Below are positions 8,935 to 17,200 of a stretch of DNA of 64,000 nucleotides, piece by piece. The translations under genes were made by a program, and so were the position numbers. Source of the stretch: Mycobacterium asiaticum (GTDB taxonomy: Bacteria > Actinomycetota > Actinomycetes > Mycobacteriales > Mycobacteriaceae); contig NZ_LZKQ01000008.1 in the NCBI RefSeq assembly GCF_001668675.1, forward strand, positions 30,093-94,092, in the 5' to 3' direction. Within the stretch, counting starts at the first letter, position 1, and each line of letters opens with the position of its first letter. Below the pieces are notes generated by a model. It worked only from the letters and a program-made list of their open reading frames with translations, searched no databases and was not told where the DNA came from.

Positions 8935-10746
8935 ATGGTAACTAGAACAACTCTGGCCTCAACTGTCACAGGTTTGATGCTGGTCGCGGTGATCGCGCTG
9001 CCCGGCTGCACCCCCAAGCCCGAAGGTCCCGGTCCGGCCGCCGAGAGATTCCTGTCGGCGCTGTCCGTCGGCGACACGGCGACGGCCGCCCAGCTCAGCG
9101 ACAGCCCCAACGACGCCCGCGAAGCACTCAACGCCGCCTGGGCCGGCCTGCAGGCCACCCATCTCGACGCGCAGGTGTTGAGCTCCAAGTACGCCGAGGA
9201 CACCGGAACCGTCGCCTACCGCTTCACCTGGCACCTGCCGAAGAACCGAACCTGGACCTACGACGGCCAGTTGAAGATGGCCCGCGACGAAGGACACTGG
9301 CAGGTCCGGTGGGCGACCACCGGGCTGCACCCCAAGCTGGGTGAACACCAGACATTCGCGCTGCGCGCCGACCAACCGCGCCGCGCCTCGGTGAACGAGC
9401 TGGGCGGCTCGGACGTGCTGGCGCCGGGCTACATCTACCACTACGCGCTGGACGCCGGCCAGGCCGGCCCCGCGCTGATCGGGACGGCACATGCCATCGT
9501 GGACGCGTTGCGGCCGTTCAACGACACCCTGAACGACCCGCAGCTCCTCGCCGAAACGGCCAGCTCGACGACCAAGCCGGTCGATCTGGTGACGCTGCTG
9601 CCCGACGACAGCAACAAGGTCTTCCCGGCCATCGGCACCCTGCCCGGCGTGGTGATCACCCCGCAGGCCGAACTGCTGCCCACCGACCCGCACTTCGCGC
9701 CGGCGGTCATGGCGGAAGTGAAGAAGGCGGTGGTCGACCAGCTGGACGGCGAGGCCGGGTGGCGGATCGTCAGTACCAATCAGAACGGTGTCGACGTCGC
9801 CGTCCTGCACGAGGTCGAAGGCTCCCCGGCGCCGTCGGTGTCGATCACGCTGGACCGGGCGGTGCAGAACGCCGCCCAGCATGCGGTCGACACCCGGGGC
9901 GGCAAGGCGATGCTGGTCGTGATCAAGCCGTCCACCGGCGAGATCCTGGCGATCGCGCAGAACGCCGGCGCCAACTCCGAGGGCCTGCTGGCCACCACCG
10001 GTCTCTACCCGCCCGGGTCGACGTTCAAGATGGTGACCGCGGGCGCGGCCGTCGAGCGGGACATGGCCACCCCCAACACGATGCTGGGTTGCCCCGGCCA
10101 CCTGGACATCGGCCACCGCACCATCCCGAACTACGGCGGCTTCGACCTGGGCGTGGTGCCGCTGTCGCGGGCGTTCGCCAGTTCTTGCAACACCACCTTC
10201 GCCGAGCTGAGCAGCAAGCTCCCGCCGCGTGGTCTCACCCAGGCCGCCAGCCGGTACGGCATCGGCTTGGACTATCAGGTCGAGGGCATCACCACGGTGA
10301 CCGGCTCGGTGCCGCCGACGGTGGATTTGACCGAGCGCACCGAGGACGGCTTCGGCCAGGGCCGCGTGCTGGCCAGCCCGTTCGGCATGGCGCTGGTGGC
10401 GGCCACGGTCGCCGCCGGCAAAACCCCGGTGCCACAGCTGATCGGCGGCCGGCCGACCGCGGTCGCCGGCGACAACACCCCGATCAGCCCGAAGATGGTC
10501 GAGGCGTTGCGGCCGATGATGCGGCTGGTGGTCACCAACGGCACCGCCAAGGACATCGCCGGCTGCGGCGAGGTGTACGGCAAGACGGGTGAGGCCGAGT
10601 TCGCCGGCGGATCGCATTCCTGGTTCGCCGGGTACCGCGGAGACTTGGCGTTCGCGGCGCTGATCGTCGGGGGCGGCAGCTCGGAATACGCGGTGCGGAT
10701 GACCAAAGTGATGTTCGACTCCCTGCCCCCGGGCTACCTGGCTTGA
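8935..10746 (+). CDS. Penicillin-binding lipoprotein (transpeptidase)
   Basis: This 603-residue class B PBP-like protein has a lipoprotein signal with lipobox LPGC (Cys25), an NTF2-like MecA_N domain (about 30-140), a dimerisation region and a C-terminal transpeptidase. All three penicilloyl-serine motifs are present: S362-T-F-K, S417-C-N and K550-T-G. It matches Rv2864c in length and likely crosslinks peptidoglycan outside the membrane. The start ATG at 8935 has TAACAT (8921-8926) 8 bases upstream, consistent with a leaderless message. Confidence 0.92.
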   Translation: MVTRTTLASTVTGLMLVAVIALPGCTPKPEGPGPAAERFLSALSVGDTATAAQLSDSPNDAREALNAAWAGLQATHLDAQVLSSKYAEDTGTVAYRFTWHLPKNRTWTYDGQLKMARDEGHWQVRWATTGLHPKLGEHQTFALRADQPRRASVNELGGSDVLAPGYIYHYALDAGQAGPALIGTAHAIVDALRPFNDTLNDPQLLAETASSTTKPVDLVTLLPDDSNKVFPAIGTLPGVVITPQAELLPTDPHFAPAVMAEVKKAVVDQLDGEAGWRIVSTNQNGVDVAVLHEVEGSPAPSVSITLDRAVQNAAQHAVDTRGGKAMLVVIKPSTGEILAIAQNAGANSEGLLATTGLYPPGSTFKMVTAGAAVERDMATPNTMLGCPGHLDIGHRTIPNYGGFDLGVVPLSRAFASSCNTTFAELSSKLPPRGLTQAASRYGIGLDYQVEGITTVTGSVPPTVDLTERTEDGFGQGRVLASPFGMALVAATVAAGKTPVPQLIGGRPTAVAGDNTPISPKMVEALRPMMRLVVTNGTAKDIAGCGEVYGKTGEAEFAGGSHSWFAGYRGDLAFAALIVGGGSSEYAVRMTKVMFDSLPPGYLA

Positions 10747-10771
10747 CGCGGACCCGGACGTCAGCTCGCGG

Positions 10772-10777
10772 TAAGTT
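10772..10777 (+). promoter_or_regulatory. Probable -10 element (TAAGTT) upstream of the DUF1707 gene
   Basis: TAAGTT lies 6 bases before GTG 10784, the spacing seen at other leaderless starts in this window. It would start transcription at the first codon of the short leader ORF. Confidence 0.5.
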
Positions 10778-10783
10778 GCGAGG

Positions 10784-10807
10784 GTGAGCTTCCGGGGGCC
10801 GCGATGA
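10784..10807 (+). CDS. Putative 7-codon leaderless leader peptide
   Basis: GTG at 10784 opens a seven-codon reading frame (VSFRGPR) whose TGA stop overlaps the ATG of the next gene as ATGA (10804-10807). With the -10 hexamer 6 bases upstream it has the layout of a leaderless micro-ORF coupled to the downstream gene. This is an inference from layout; such a short frame could arise by chance. Confidence 0.35.
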   Translation: MSFRGPR

Positions 10808-11388
10808 CTGAGTCCGGCGGGGACATGGTGTCGATGCGGGTGTCGGACGCCGACCGCAACGGGACCATGCGGCGACTGAACAACGCTCTGGCGCTCGGGT
10901 TGATCGACATCGACGAGTTCGAGCAGCGCTCGCGCGGGGTTGCCTTCGCGCGGACCCGCGACGAGCTGGACGGTCTGGTCAGCGACCTGCCCGGGCCGGG
11001 TGCGATCGTCACCTCCGCGACCGACCGGGTGGAACTGCGCGGCTGGGCGGGTTCGCTCAAGCGGCACGGCGAATGGACGGTGCCCACCCGGCTGTCGCTG
11101 GTCCGGCGATTCGGCAACATCGACCTGGACCTGACCAAGGCGCGTTTCGCCGGGCCGGTCGTGGTGATCGAGATCGACATGAAGTTCGGGTCCCTGGATC
11201 TGCGGTTGCCCGAGGGTGCCAGCGCCTCGATCGACGACGTCGAGGCCTACGTGGGCAGCGCGAGTGACCGTCGCAAAGACCCGCCGGCCGAGGGCAACCC
11301 GCACGTGATCCTGACCGGCCAGGTGGTGTTCGGCTCGGTGATCATCCGCGGGCCGCGCCGTGCGTTGCTGCGCCGCCCCAGGTTCTGA
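10804..11388 (+). CDS. DUF1707 domain protein (Rv2862c-like)
   Basis: This 194-residue protein has the DUF1707 domain at residues 10-62 (MRVSDADRNGTMRRLNNAL, then GLIDIDEFEQRS). A cell-wall-active-antibiotic-response-like beta region follows over about 70-180, containing GSLDLRLPEGASA, often seen in envelope-stress proteins. There is no obvious membrane helix. It agrees in size with M. tuberculosis Rv2862c. The vapBC23 toxin-antitoxin pair next to that gene in M. tuberculosis is absent here. Function is unknown. Confidence 0.8.
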   Translation: MTESGGDMVSMRVSDADRNGTMRRLNNALALGLIDIDEFEQRSRGVAFARTRDELDGLVSDLPGPGAIVTSATDRVELRGWAGSLKRHGEWTVPTRLSLVRRFGNIDLDLTKARFAGPVVVIEIDMKFGSLDLRLPEGASASIDDVEAYVGSASDRRKDPPAEGNPHVILTGQVVFGSVIIRGPRRALLRRPRF

Positions 11389-11412
11389 GCGCGGGTGAGC
11401 GGCCGGAATCGC

Positions 11413-11418
11413 TAAGCT
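11413..11418 (+). promoter_or_regulatory. Leaderless promoter -10 of mapB (TAAGCT)
   Basis: TAAGCT is followed by exactly 7 bases and then the mapB ATG at 11426. The region immediately before the ATG has no Shine-Dalgarno sequence, so a leaderless transcript is likely. Confidence 0.6.
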
Positions 11419-11425
11419 GTCTGCC

Positions 11426-12283
11426 ATGCCCGCTCGTACCGCGCTATCTCCCGGCGTGTTGTCCCCGACGCTGCCGGTGCCCAAGTGGATCGCGCGCCCC
11501 GAATACGTCGGCAAGCCGACCGCCAAAGAGGGCAGCGAGCCATGGGTGCAGGAGCCCGAGGTCATCGAGAACATGCGGGTGGCCGGCCGGATCGCGGCCC
11601 GCGCCCTGCAGGAGGCGGGCAAGGCCGTCGCACCCGGCGTCACCACCGACCAACTCGACCGGATCGCGCACGAGTACATGGTCGACAACGGCGCCTACCC
11701 ATCAACCCTGGGCTACAAGGGTTTTCCCAAATCGTGCTGCACGTCGGTGAACGAGGTCATCTGCCACGGCATCCCCGATTCGACCGTGATCGAGGACGGC
11801 GACATCGTCAACATCGACGTCACCGCCTACATCAACGGCGTACACGGCGACACCAACGCGACCTTCCTGGCCGGTGACGTGTCCGAAGAGCACCGGCTGC
11901 TGGTGGAACGCACCCACGAGGCCACCATGCGTGCCATCAAGGCCGTCAAGCCGGGGCGGGCGCTGTCGGTGGTCGGCCGCGTCATCGAGGCGTACGCAAA
12001 CCGGTTCGGCTACAACGTCGTTCGCGATTTCACCGGCCACGGCATCGGCACCACGTTCCACAATGGTCTGGTCGTCCTGCACTACGACCAGCCCGCCGTC
12101 GAAACCATCATCCAGCCGGGCATGACGTTCACCATCGAGCCGATGATCAATCTGGGGGGGCTGGACTACGAGATCTGGGACGACGGCTGGACGGTCGTCA
12201 CCCGGGACCGCAAGTGGACCGCGCAGTTCGAACACACACTCTTGGTCACCGAGACCGGCGCCGAGATCCTCACCCTGCCCTGA
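11426..12283 (+). CDS. mapB: Type I methionine aminopeptidase
   Basis: This 285-residue enzyme removes the initiator methionine. It is the extended MetAP1c form, with a proline-rich N-terminal extension of about 40 residues ([12 protein letters not shown]) ahead of the pita-bread fold. Metal ligands are visible in order: the Asp of NIDVTAYI, the Asp of VHGDTNATF, the His of [10 protein letters not shown], the Glu of FTIEPMI and the Glu of [10 protein letters not shown]. Length equals that of Rv2861c. An inverted-repeat element lies just after the stop. Confidence 0.95.
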   Translation: MPARTALSPGVLSPTLPVPKWIARPEYVGKPTAKEGSEPWVQEPEVIENMRVAGRIAARALQEAGKAVAPGVTTDQLDRIAHEYMVDNGAYPSTLGYKGFPKSCCTSVNEVICHGIPDSTVIEDGDIVNIDVTAYINGVHGDTNATFLAGDVSEEHRLLVERTHEATMRAIKAVKPGRALSVVGRVIEAYANRFGYNVVRDFTGHGIGTTFHNGLVVLHYDQPAVETIIQPGMTFTIEPMINLGGLDYEIWDDGWTVVTRDRKWTAQFEHTLLVTETGAEILTLP

Positions 12284-12297
12284 GGGCACCTTCCCCC

Positions 12298-12357
12298 GCG
12301 AGCAGACACAGAATCGCATGGTTTGGGGCGTCAGAGTGCGAATCTGCGTCTGCTCGC
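12298..12357. repeat. Inverted repeat, GAGCAGAC...GTCTGCTC family, copy 1
   Basis: Two 21-base arms (12298-12318 and 12337-12357) are complementary with two mispairs and enclose an 18-base loop. The outer sequence GCGAGCAGAC/GTCTGCTCGC recurs at 36134-36191. It sits between mapB and the next gene and could act as a terminator or be a dispersed palindromic element. Confidence 0.75.
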
Positions 12358-12376
12358 CGCAGTGGGGGAACTGCGG

Positions 12377-12382
12377 TAACTT
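12377..12382 (+). promoter_or_regulatory. Leaderless promoter -10 (TAACTT)
   Basis: TAACTT is followed by 6 bases and the GTG start at 12389. No separate ribosome-binding site is possible at that spacing. Confidence 0.5.
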
Positions 12383-12388
12383 GCGGGA

Positions 12389-12949
12389 GTGCCCTCTTTG
12401 ATGACGACGCTCGAAGGATTCGCGGTCCCGGTGGCAGTGTCCGGGCCGGAAAACGGCACCGTCGTCGTCCTGCTGGCAGCCGAACAACGTCCGCCGGGTG
12501 CGTACGACGCACTCTGCCAACGCCTGCACAACGCGTCGCTGCGCACCGTCGTCATCGGCGCCGACCCCCGGCTGACCGCCAAATCGGTGATCGGACTGCT
12601 GGACTCGCTGGGCATCTCCTGGGCGGTGGTGGTGGGCGACCGAGACAGTGCCGAACTGGCCTGGAAGCTGGCCGCGACCAAACTGGGCCGCTTCGCCGGC
12701 CTGGTGGCGATCGACCGCGCCCATCCGCGGGTACCCGACGCCACCGGCATCACCGACGACAACTGCCCGCCGGTGGAGATCGCGACCACGGTCCTGGTGA
12801 GTTCCCCGGCCGCACGGGAGGCGGCCCGCGAGGGCCAGCGGTTCGTCTTCGGCGACTACCGGGTGGTCGATCTGCTCGGGCGCCGCAACGCACACGAGTC
12901 GACGGCGCAGCTGGCCACCGAAATCGTGCTGCGCACCAGCGGCTGGTAA
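12389..12949 (+). CDS. Small alpha/beta-hydrolase-like protein without catalytic elbow
   Basis: I do not recognise this 186-residue protein as a named gene. It looks like a shortened alpha/beta-hydrolase fold: TVVVLLAAEQ (strand), SLRTVVIGADPR (strand), then WAVVVGDRDSAELAWKLA, where a hydrolase would have a GxSxG nucleophile elbow, and VLVSSPA as a late strand. The elbow here reads GDRDSA, so serine hydrolase activity is unlikely. The start is GTG 12389 under a leaderless promoter. glnA4 begins 8 bases after the stop, so it may be the first gene of that operon. Confidence 0.6.
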   Translation: MPSLMTTLEGFAVPVAVSGPENGTVVVLLAAEQRPPGAYDALCQRLHNASLRTVVIGADPRLTAKSVIGLLDSLGISWAVVVGDRDSAELAWKLAATKLGRFAGLVAIDRAHPRVPDATGITDDNCPPVEIATTVLVSSPAAREAAREGQRFVFGDYRVVDLLGRRNAHESTAQLATEIVLRTSGW

Positions 12950-12957
12950 CGGCACTC

Positions 12958-14318
12958 ATGACTGGACTGCTCTCGCGGGCCGACCTGGAACACCTGGTCG
13001 CAGCCGGCGAGGTCGACACCGTCGTGGTGGCGTTCACCGACATGCAGGGCCGCCTGGTGGGCAAGCGGGTGTCCGGCGCGTTCTTCGTCGATCAGGTGGC
13101 TGCGCACGGTGCCGAGTGCTGCAGCTATCTGCTGGCCGTGGACGTCGACGCGAACACCGTAGCCGGCTACGCGATGTCGAACTGGGAAACCGGCTACGGC
13201 GACATGGTGATGACGCCCGACCTCAGCACGCTGCGCCGCATTCCCTGGCAGCCGGGCGCCGCGCTGGTGATCGCCGACTTGTCCTGGGCAGACGGGAGCC
13301 CGGTCGCGGTGTCGCCGCGCGCCATCCTGCGCCGCCAGCTGGACCGGTTGCGAGAGCGGGGGCTGACGGCTGATGTCGCCACCGAGCTCGAGTTCATCGT
13401 GTTCGACCAGTCCTATCGCCAGGCATGGGCCAGCGGTTATCGCGACCTGACGCCGGCCAGCGACTACAACATCGACTACGCGATCATGGCGTCGTCGCGG
13501 ATGGAGCCCCTGCTACGCGACATCCGGCTGGGCATGCAGGGTGCGGGCCTGCGCGTGGAAGCCATCAAGGGCGAATGCAACAACGGCCAGCAGGAGATCG
13601 GCTTCCGCTACGACGAAGCGCTGATCACCTGCGACAACCACACCATCTACAAGAACGGCGCCAAGGAGATCGCCGACCAGCACGGCAATAGCCTGACCTT
13701 CATGGCGAAATACGATGAGCGCGAGGGCAATAGCTGTCACATCCATCTGTCGCTGCGGGACGCCGACGGCACGGCGGTGTTCGCCGACGCCGACGAGCCG
13801 CACGGCATGTCGGCAACCTTCCGCAGCTTCATCGCCGGGCTGCTGGCCGGCCTACGCGAACTGACCCTGTTCTTCGCGCCGAACATCAACTCCTACAAGC
13901 GATTTGCCGAAGGCAGCTTCGCACCCACCGCGGTGGCGTGGGGACTGGACAACCGCACCTGTGCGCTGCGGGTGGTCGGACACGGCAGCAGCATCCGGGT
14001 CGAATGCCGGGTGCCCGGCGGCGACGTCAACCAGTACCTGGCGGTGGCGCGGTGATCGCCGGCGGTCTGTACGGTGTCGAACAAGGACTGGAGCTGGGTG
14101 AGCCCTACGCCGGTAACGCCTATCAAGCCGGCGATGTCGAGCGGTTGCCGACCACACTGGCCGAGGCCGCCCAGGTGTTCGGGGCGTCGGAGCTGGCCCA
14201 TGCCGCCTTCGGCGACGACGTGGTCGCTCACTACCTGAACAACGCGCGCGTGGAACTGACGGCGTTCAACGCCGCAGTCACCGATTGGGAGAGGATTCGC
14301 GGTTTTGAACGCCTCTAG
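12958..14318 (+). pseudogene. glnA4: Glutamine synthetase-like GlnA4, frameshifted near 14050
   Basis: The frame from ATG 12958 encodes 365 residues of a glutamine-synthetase-type protein (TDMQGRL beta-grasp, ELEFIVF, GNSCHIHLSL, CRVPGGDVNQYLAVA) and then stops at 14053-14055. The missing C-terminus (IAGGLYGVEQGL ... WERIRGFERL) continues in the next frame to a TAG at 14316-14318. One absent G in GGTGGCGCGGTG restores a protein of about 453 residues, close to Rv2860c. Either the gene is inactivated or the base is a sequencing error. GlnA4-type enzymes ligate glutamate to amines rather than ammonia (a Streptomyces homologue acts on ethanolamine). The genes downstream fit such a catabolic role. 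Confidence 0.85.
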
Positions 14319-15033
14319 CAGCGTCGTCGTCGGTTTGACGATGTACCTCGAGCAGATTCGGACCGGCGTCTGGGACATCCCGGCGGCCTACCTGCCCGCC
14401 GACTACTTCGAGGGCGTGATGCTGGCCGGCGGCATCCCGGTGCTTCTGCCGCCGCAACCGGTAACCACCGACACGGTCGAGCGGGTGCTGGACAGCCTGG
14501 ACGCGCTGGTGATCACTGGCGGATACGACCTGGACCCCGCCGCTTACGGACAGCAACCCCACCCCACCACCGACCGCCCCCGCGGCGACCGTGACGCCTG
14601 GGAGTTCGCGCTGCTGCGGGCCGCGGTGCGCCGGCGACTGCCCGTGCTGGGCATCTGCCGCGGCGCGCAACTGCTCAACGTCGCGTTCGGCGGCACCCTG
14701 CACCAGGACCTGCCGGAGGTGCTCGGCCATTCCGGGCATCGCGCCGGCAACGGCGTGTTCAGCAGGCTGCCGGTGCGCACCGTGTCGGGCACCCGGGTGG
14801 CCGCGCTGCTCGGCGACACCGCCGATGTGCCGTGCTATCACCACCAGGCCATCGACAAGGTCGGCGACGGCCTGGTGGTCGGCGCCTGGGACGCCGACGG
14901 GGTGGTCGAGGCGGTGGAACTGCCCGGGGACAGCTTTGTGCTTGCGGTGCAATGGCATCCGGAGAAGTCACTGGACGACCTGCGGCTGTTCACCGCCTTG
15001 ATCGACGCCGCCCGATCGCACGCACAGCGATGA
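14305..15033 (+). CDS. Class I glutamine amidotransferase / gamma-glutamyl hydrolase (PuuD-like)
   Basis: This 242-residue peptidase C26 family protein has nucleophile Cys in VLGICRGAQLLN, followed by catalytic His and Glu in AVQWHPEKSLDD. The HHQAI motif is typical of gamma-glutamyl-GABA hydrolases. It corresponds to Rv2859c but lacks the repeat-rich N-terminal extension of the M. tuberculosis annotation. It probably releases glutamate from a gamma-glutamylated acid formed by the GlnA4 and aldehyde dehydrogenase steps. The start TTG at 14305 overlaps the end of glnA4 by 14 bases; this start is the only one that keeps VVVGLTMYLEQIR near the N-terminus. Confidence 0.85.
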   Translation: MNASSSVVVGLTMYLEQIRTGVWDIPAAYLPADYFEGVMLAGGIPVLLPPQPVTTDTVERVLDSLDALVITGGYDLDPAAYGQQPHPTTDRPRGDRDAWEFALLRAAVRRRLPVLGICRGAQLLNVAFGGTLHQDLPEVLGHSGHRAGNGVFSRLPVRTVSGTRVAALLGDTADVPCYHHQAIDKVGDGLVVGAWDADGVVEAVELPGDSFVLAVQWHPEKSLDDLRLFTALIDAARSHAQR

Positions 15034-16406
15034 CCGCCACCGAGCTGATCAATCCCGCCACCGAGGAAGTGCTGCGGACGGTTGAACACGTCGACGTGGC
15101 GGGCGTCGATGACGCGGTGGCGCGGGCGAAGTCGGCCCAGCGCCGCTGGGCACGGCTGGCACCGGCCGAACGAGCCGCCGCCTTGCGCGCCTTCGCCGCT
15201 GTCGCCGACGCCCACGTCGACGAACTCGCGGCGCTGGAAGTGGCCAACTCCGGCCATCCGATCGGTTCGGCCGAATGGGAGGCCGGCAACGTCCGCGACG
15301 TGCTGCAGTATTACGCCGCAAGCCCGGAACGCCTGTCCGGCAAGCAGATTCCGGTCGCCGGCGGAATCGACGTCACCTTCAACGAGCCGATGGGCGTGGT
15401 CGGGGTGATCACGCCGTGGAACTTCCCGATGGTGATCGCGATGTGGGGGATCGCCCCGGCGCTGGCCGCCGGCAACGCGGTGCTGGTCAAACCGGCCGAA
15501 TGGACACCGCTGACCACCATCCGGCTCGGCGAGCTGGCCGTCGAAGCCGGGTTGGACCCGGACCTGTTGCAAGTACTGCCCGGCCGGGGATCGGTGGTGG
15601 GGGAACGGTTCGTCACCCATCCCGACGTCCGCAAGGTGGTGTTCACCGGGTCCACCGAAGTCGGCAAGAAGGTGATGGCCGGCGCTGCGGCGCAGGTGAA
15701 ACGGGTGACCTTGGAATTGGGCGGCAAGAGCGCCAACATCGTGTTCGCCGACTGTGATATGGCGCGCGCGGCGGCAACCGCGCCGGGCGGGGTCTTCGAC
15801 AACGCCGGCCAGGACTGCTGCGCCCGCAGCCGAATCCTGGTGCAGCGCAGCGTTTATGACCGGTTCATGGAATTGCTCGAACCGGCCGTCAAGAGCGTCG
15901 TGGTCGGCGACCCGGCGTCACGCGACACCGAGATGGGCCCCCTGGTTTCCCGCCCGCACTGGGAGAAGGTGGCCTCCTACGTGCCCGAGGGCACACCGGT
16001 GGCGTTTCGGGGCAGCGCACCGACCGGGCCCGGTTTCTGGTTTCCGCCAACCGTTCTCACCCCGCGGCGCACCGATCGCAGTGTGACCGAGGAGATTTTC
16101 GGGCCGGTGGTGACGGTGTTGCCGTTCGACGACGAAGGTGATGCCATCGAGCTGGCCAACCACACCGAATATGGGCTGTCCGGATCGATCTGGACCAATG
16201 ACCTGTCCCGGGCGCTGCGGGTGTCCCGAGCGGTGGAATCCGGCAATCTGTCGGTGAATTCGCATTCCTCGGTGCGCTACAGCACCCCGTTCGGCGGGTT
16301 CAAGCAGTCGGGTTTGGGGCGTGAGCTCGGCCCGGACGCGCCGTTGCACTTCACCGAGACCAAGAACGTGTTCATCGCCGTCAAAGAATTCGAGGGGGAG
16401 GCCTAG
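15030..16406 (+). CDS. aldC: NAD(P)-dependent aldehyde dehydrogenase
   Basis: This 458-residue ALDH superfamily enzyme oxidises an aldehyde to its acid. Motifs include PWNFPMV (substrate/cofactor region), FTGSTEVGKKV (nucleotide binding), VTLELGGKSANIVF (general-base Glu) and NAGQDCCARSR (nucleophile Cys), then EEIFGPV. It corresponds to Rv2858c. In PuuC-like routes this step oxidises gamma-glutamyl-aminoaldehydes, which fits the glnA4 and amidotransferase neighbours. The start overlaps the previous stop (ATGA), implying translational coupling. Confidence 0.9.
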   Translation: MTATELINPATEEVLRTVEHVDVAGVDDAVARAKSAQRRWARLAPAERAAALRAFAAVADAHVDELAALEVANSGHPIGSAEWEAGNVRDVLQYYAASPERLSGKQIPVAGGIDVTFNEPMGVVGVITPWNFPMVIAMWGIAPALAAGNAVLVKPAEWTPLTTIRLGELAVEAGLDPDLLQVLPGRGSVVGERFVTHPDVRKVVFTGSTEVGKKVMAGAAAQVKRVTLELGGKSANIVFADCDMARAAATAPGGVFDNAGQDCCARSRILVQRSVYDRFMELLEPAVKSVVVGDPASRDTEMGPLVSRPHWEKVASYVPEGTPVAFRGSAPTGPGFWFPPTVLTPRRTDRSVTEEIFGPVVTVLPFDDEGDAIELANHTEYGLSGSIWTNDLSRALRVSRAVESGNLSVNSHSSVRYSTPFGGFKQSGLGRELGPDAPLHFTETKNVFIAVKEFEGEA

Positions 16407-17188
16407 TGGTTGCGGTTGACTTGACTCAGCGGCTGGCGGGCCGGGTAGCGGTGATCACCGGCGGCGGCAGCGGTATCGGTCTGGCCGCGGCTCGGCGCAT
16501 GCACGCCGAGGGTGCGACGGTCGTTATCGGTGACATCGACGCGGACTCCGGCGGCGCCACCGCCGAACAACTCTCCGGTTTGTATGTGCCGGTGGATGTT
16601 TCCGACGAGGACTCGGTGAACAAGCTGTTCGACTCCGCGGCCGGCACCTGCGGATCGGTCGACATCGCATTCAACAACGCCGGGATCTCGCCGCCCGAGG
16701 ACGACCTGATCGAGAACACCGAACTGGCGGCCTGGCAGCACGTGCAGGACGTCAACCTGAAGTCGGTGTATCTGTGCTGCCGGGCGGCGCTGCGGCACAT
16801 GGTGTCAGCGGGACGCGGGTCGATCGTCAACACGGCATCGTTTGTTGCGGTGCTGGGCTCGGCGACCTCGCAGATCTCCTACACCGCATCCAAGGGCGGT
16901 GTGCTGGCCATGTCGCGGGAGCTCGGCGTGCAGTTCGCCCGGCAGGGCATCCGCGTCAACGCCCTGTGCCCGGGGCCGGTCAATACGCCGCTGCTGCAGG
17001 AGTTGTTCGCCAAGGACCCCGAGCGCGCGGCGCGGCGCCTGGTGCACGTGCCGCTGGGCCGGTTCGCCGATCCCGACGAAATCGCCGCCGCGGTGGCGTT
17101 TTTGGCCAGTGACGACGCATCCTTCATCACCGCGTCGACGTTCCTGGTCGACGGCGGGATCAGCTCCGCCTACGTGACCCCGCTCTAG
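16406..17188 (+). CDS. Short-chain dehydrogenase/reductase (Rv2857c-like)
   Basis: This 260-residue classical SDR has a GGGSGIG cofactor loop near residue 17, NNAG near residue 89 and the catalytic YTASK with an upstream Ser in NTASFVAVLGSATSQISYTASK. The acidic residue after beta-2 (GDIDADS) suggests NAD preference. It ends with FITASTFLVDGG, typical of the family. GTG at 16406 overlaps the aldC TAG by one base, so it is the last gene of the glnA4 operon. It may oxidise the alcohol precursor of the aldC substrate; the true substrate is unknown. Confidence 0.88.
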   Translation: MVAVDLTQRLAGRVAVITGGGSGIGLAAARRMHAEGATVVIGDIDADSGGATAEQLSGLYVPVDVSDEDSVNKLFDSAAGTCGSVDIAFNNAGISPPEDDLIENTELAAWQHVQDVNLKSVYLCCRAALRHMVSAGRGSIVNTASFVAVLGSATSQISYTASKGGVLAMSRELGVQFARQGIRVNALCPGPVNTPLLQELFAKDPERAARRLVHVPLGRFADPDEIAAAVAFLASDDASFITASTFLVDGGISSAYVTPL

Positions 17189-17200
17189 AACGCATTTCGG

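Noticed and set aside
8959..11688. 909-codon minus-strand open frame
   Set aside because: It runs antisense across the penicillin-binding lipoprotein, the DUF1707 gene and mapB. Its low-complexity composition shows no domain.
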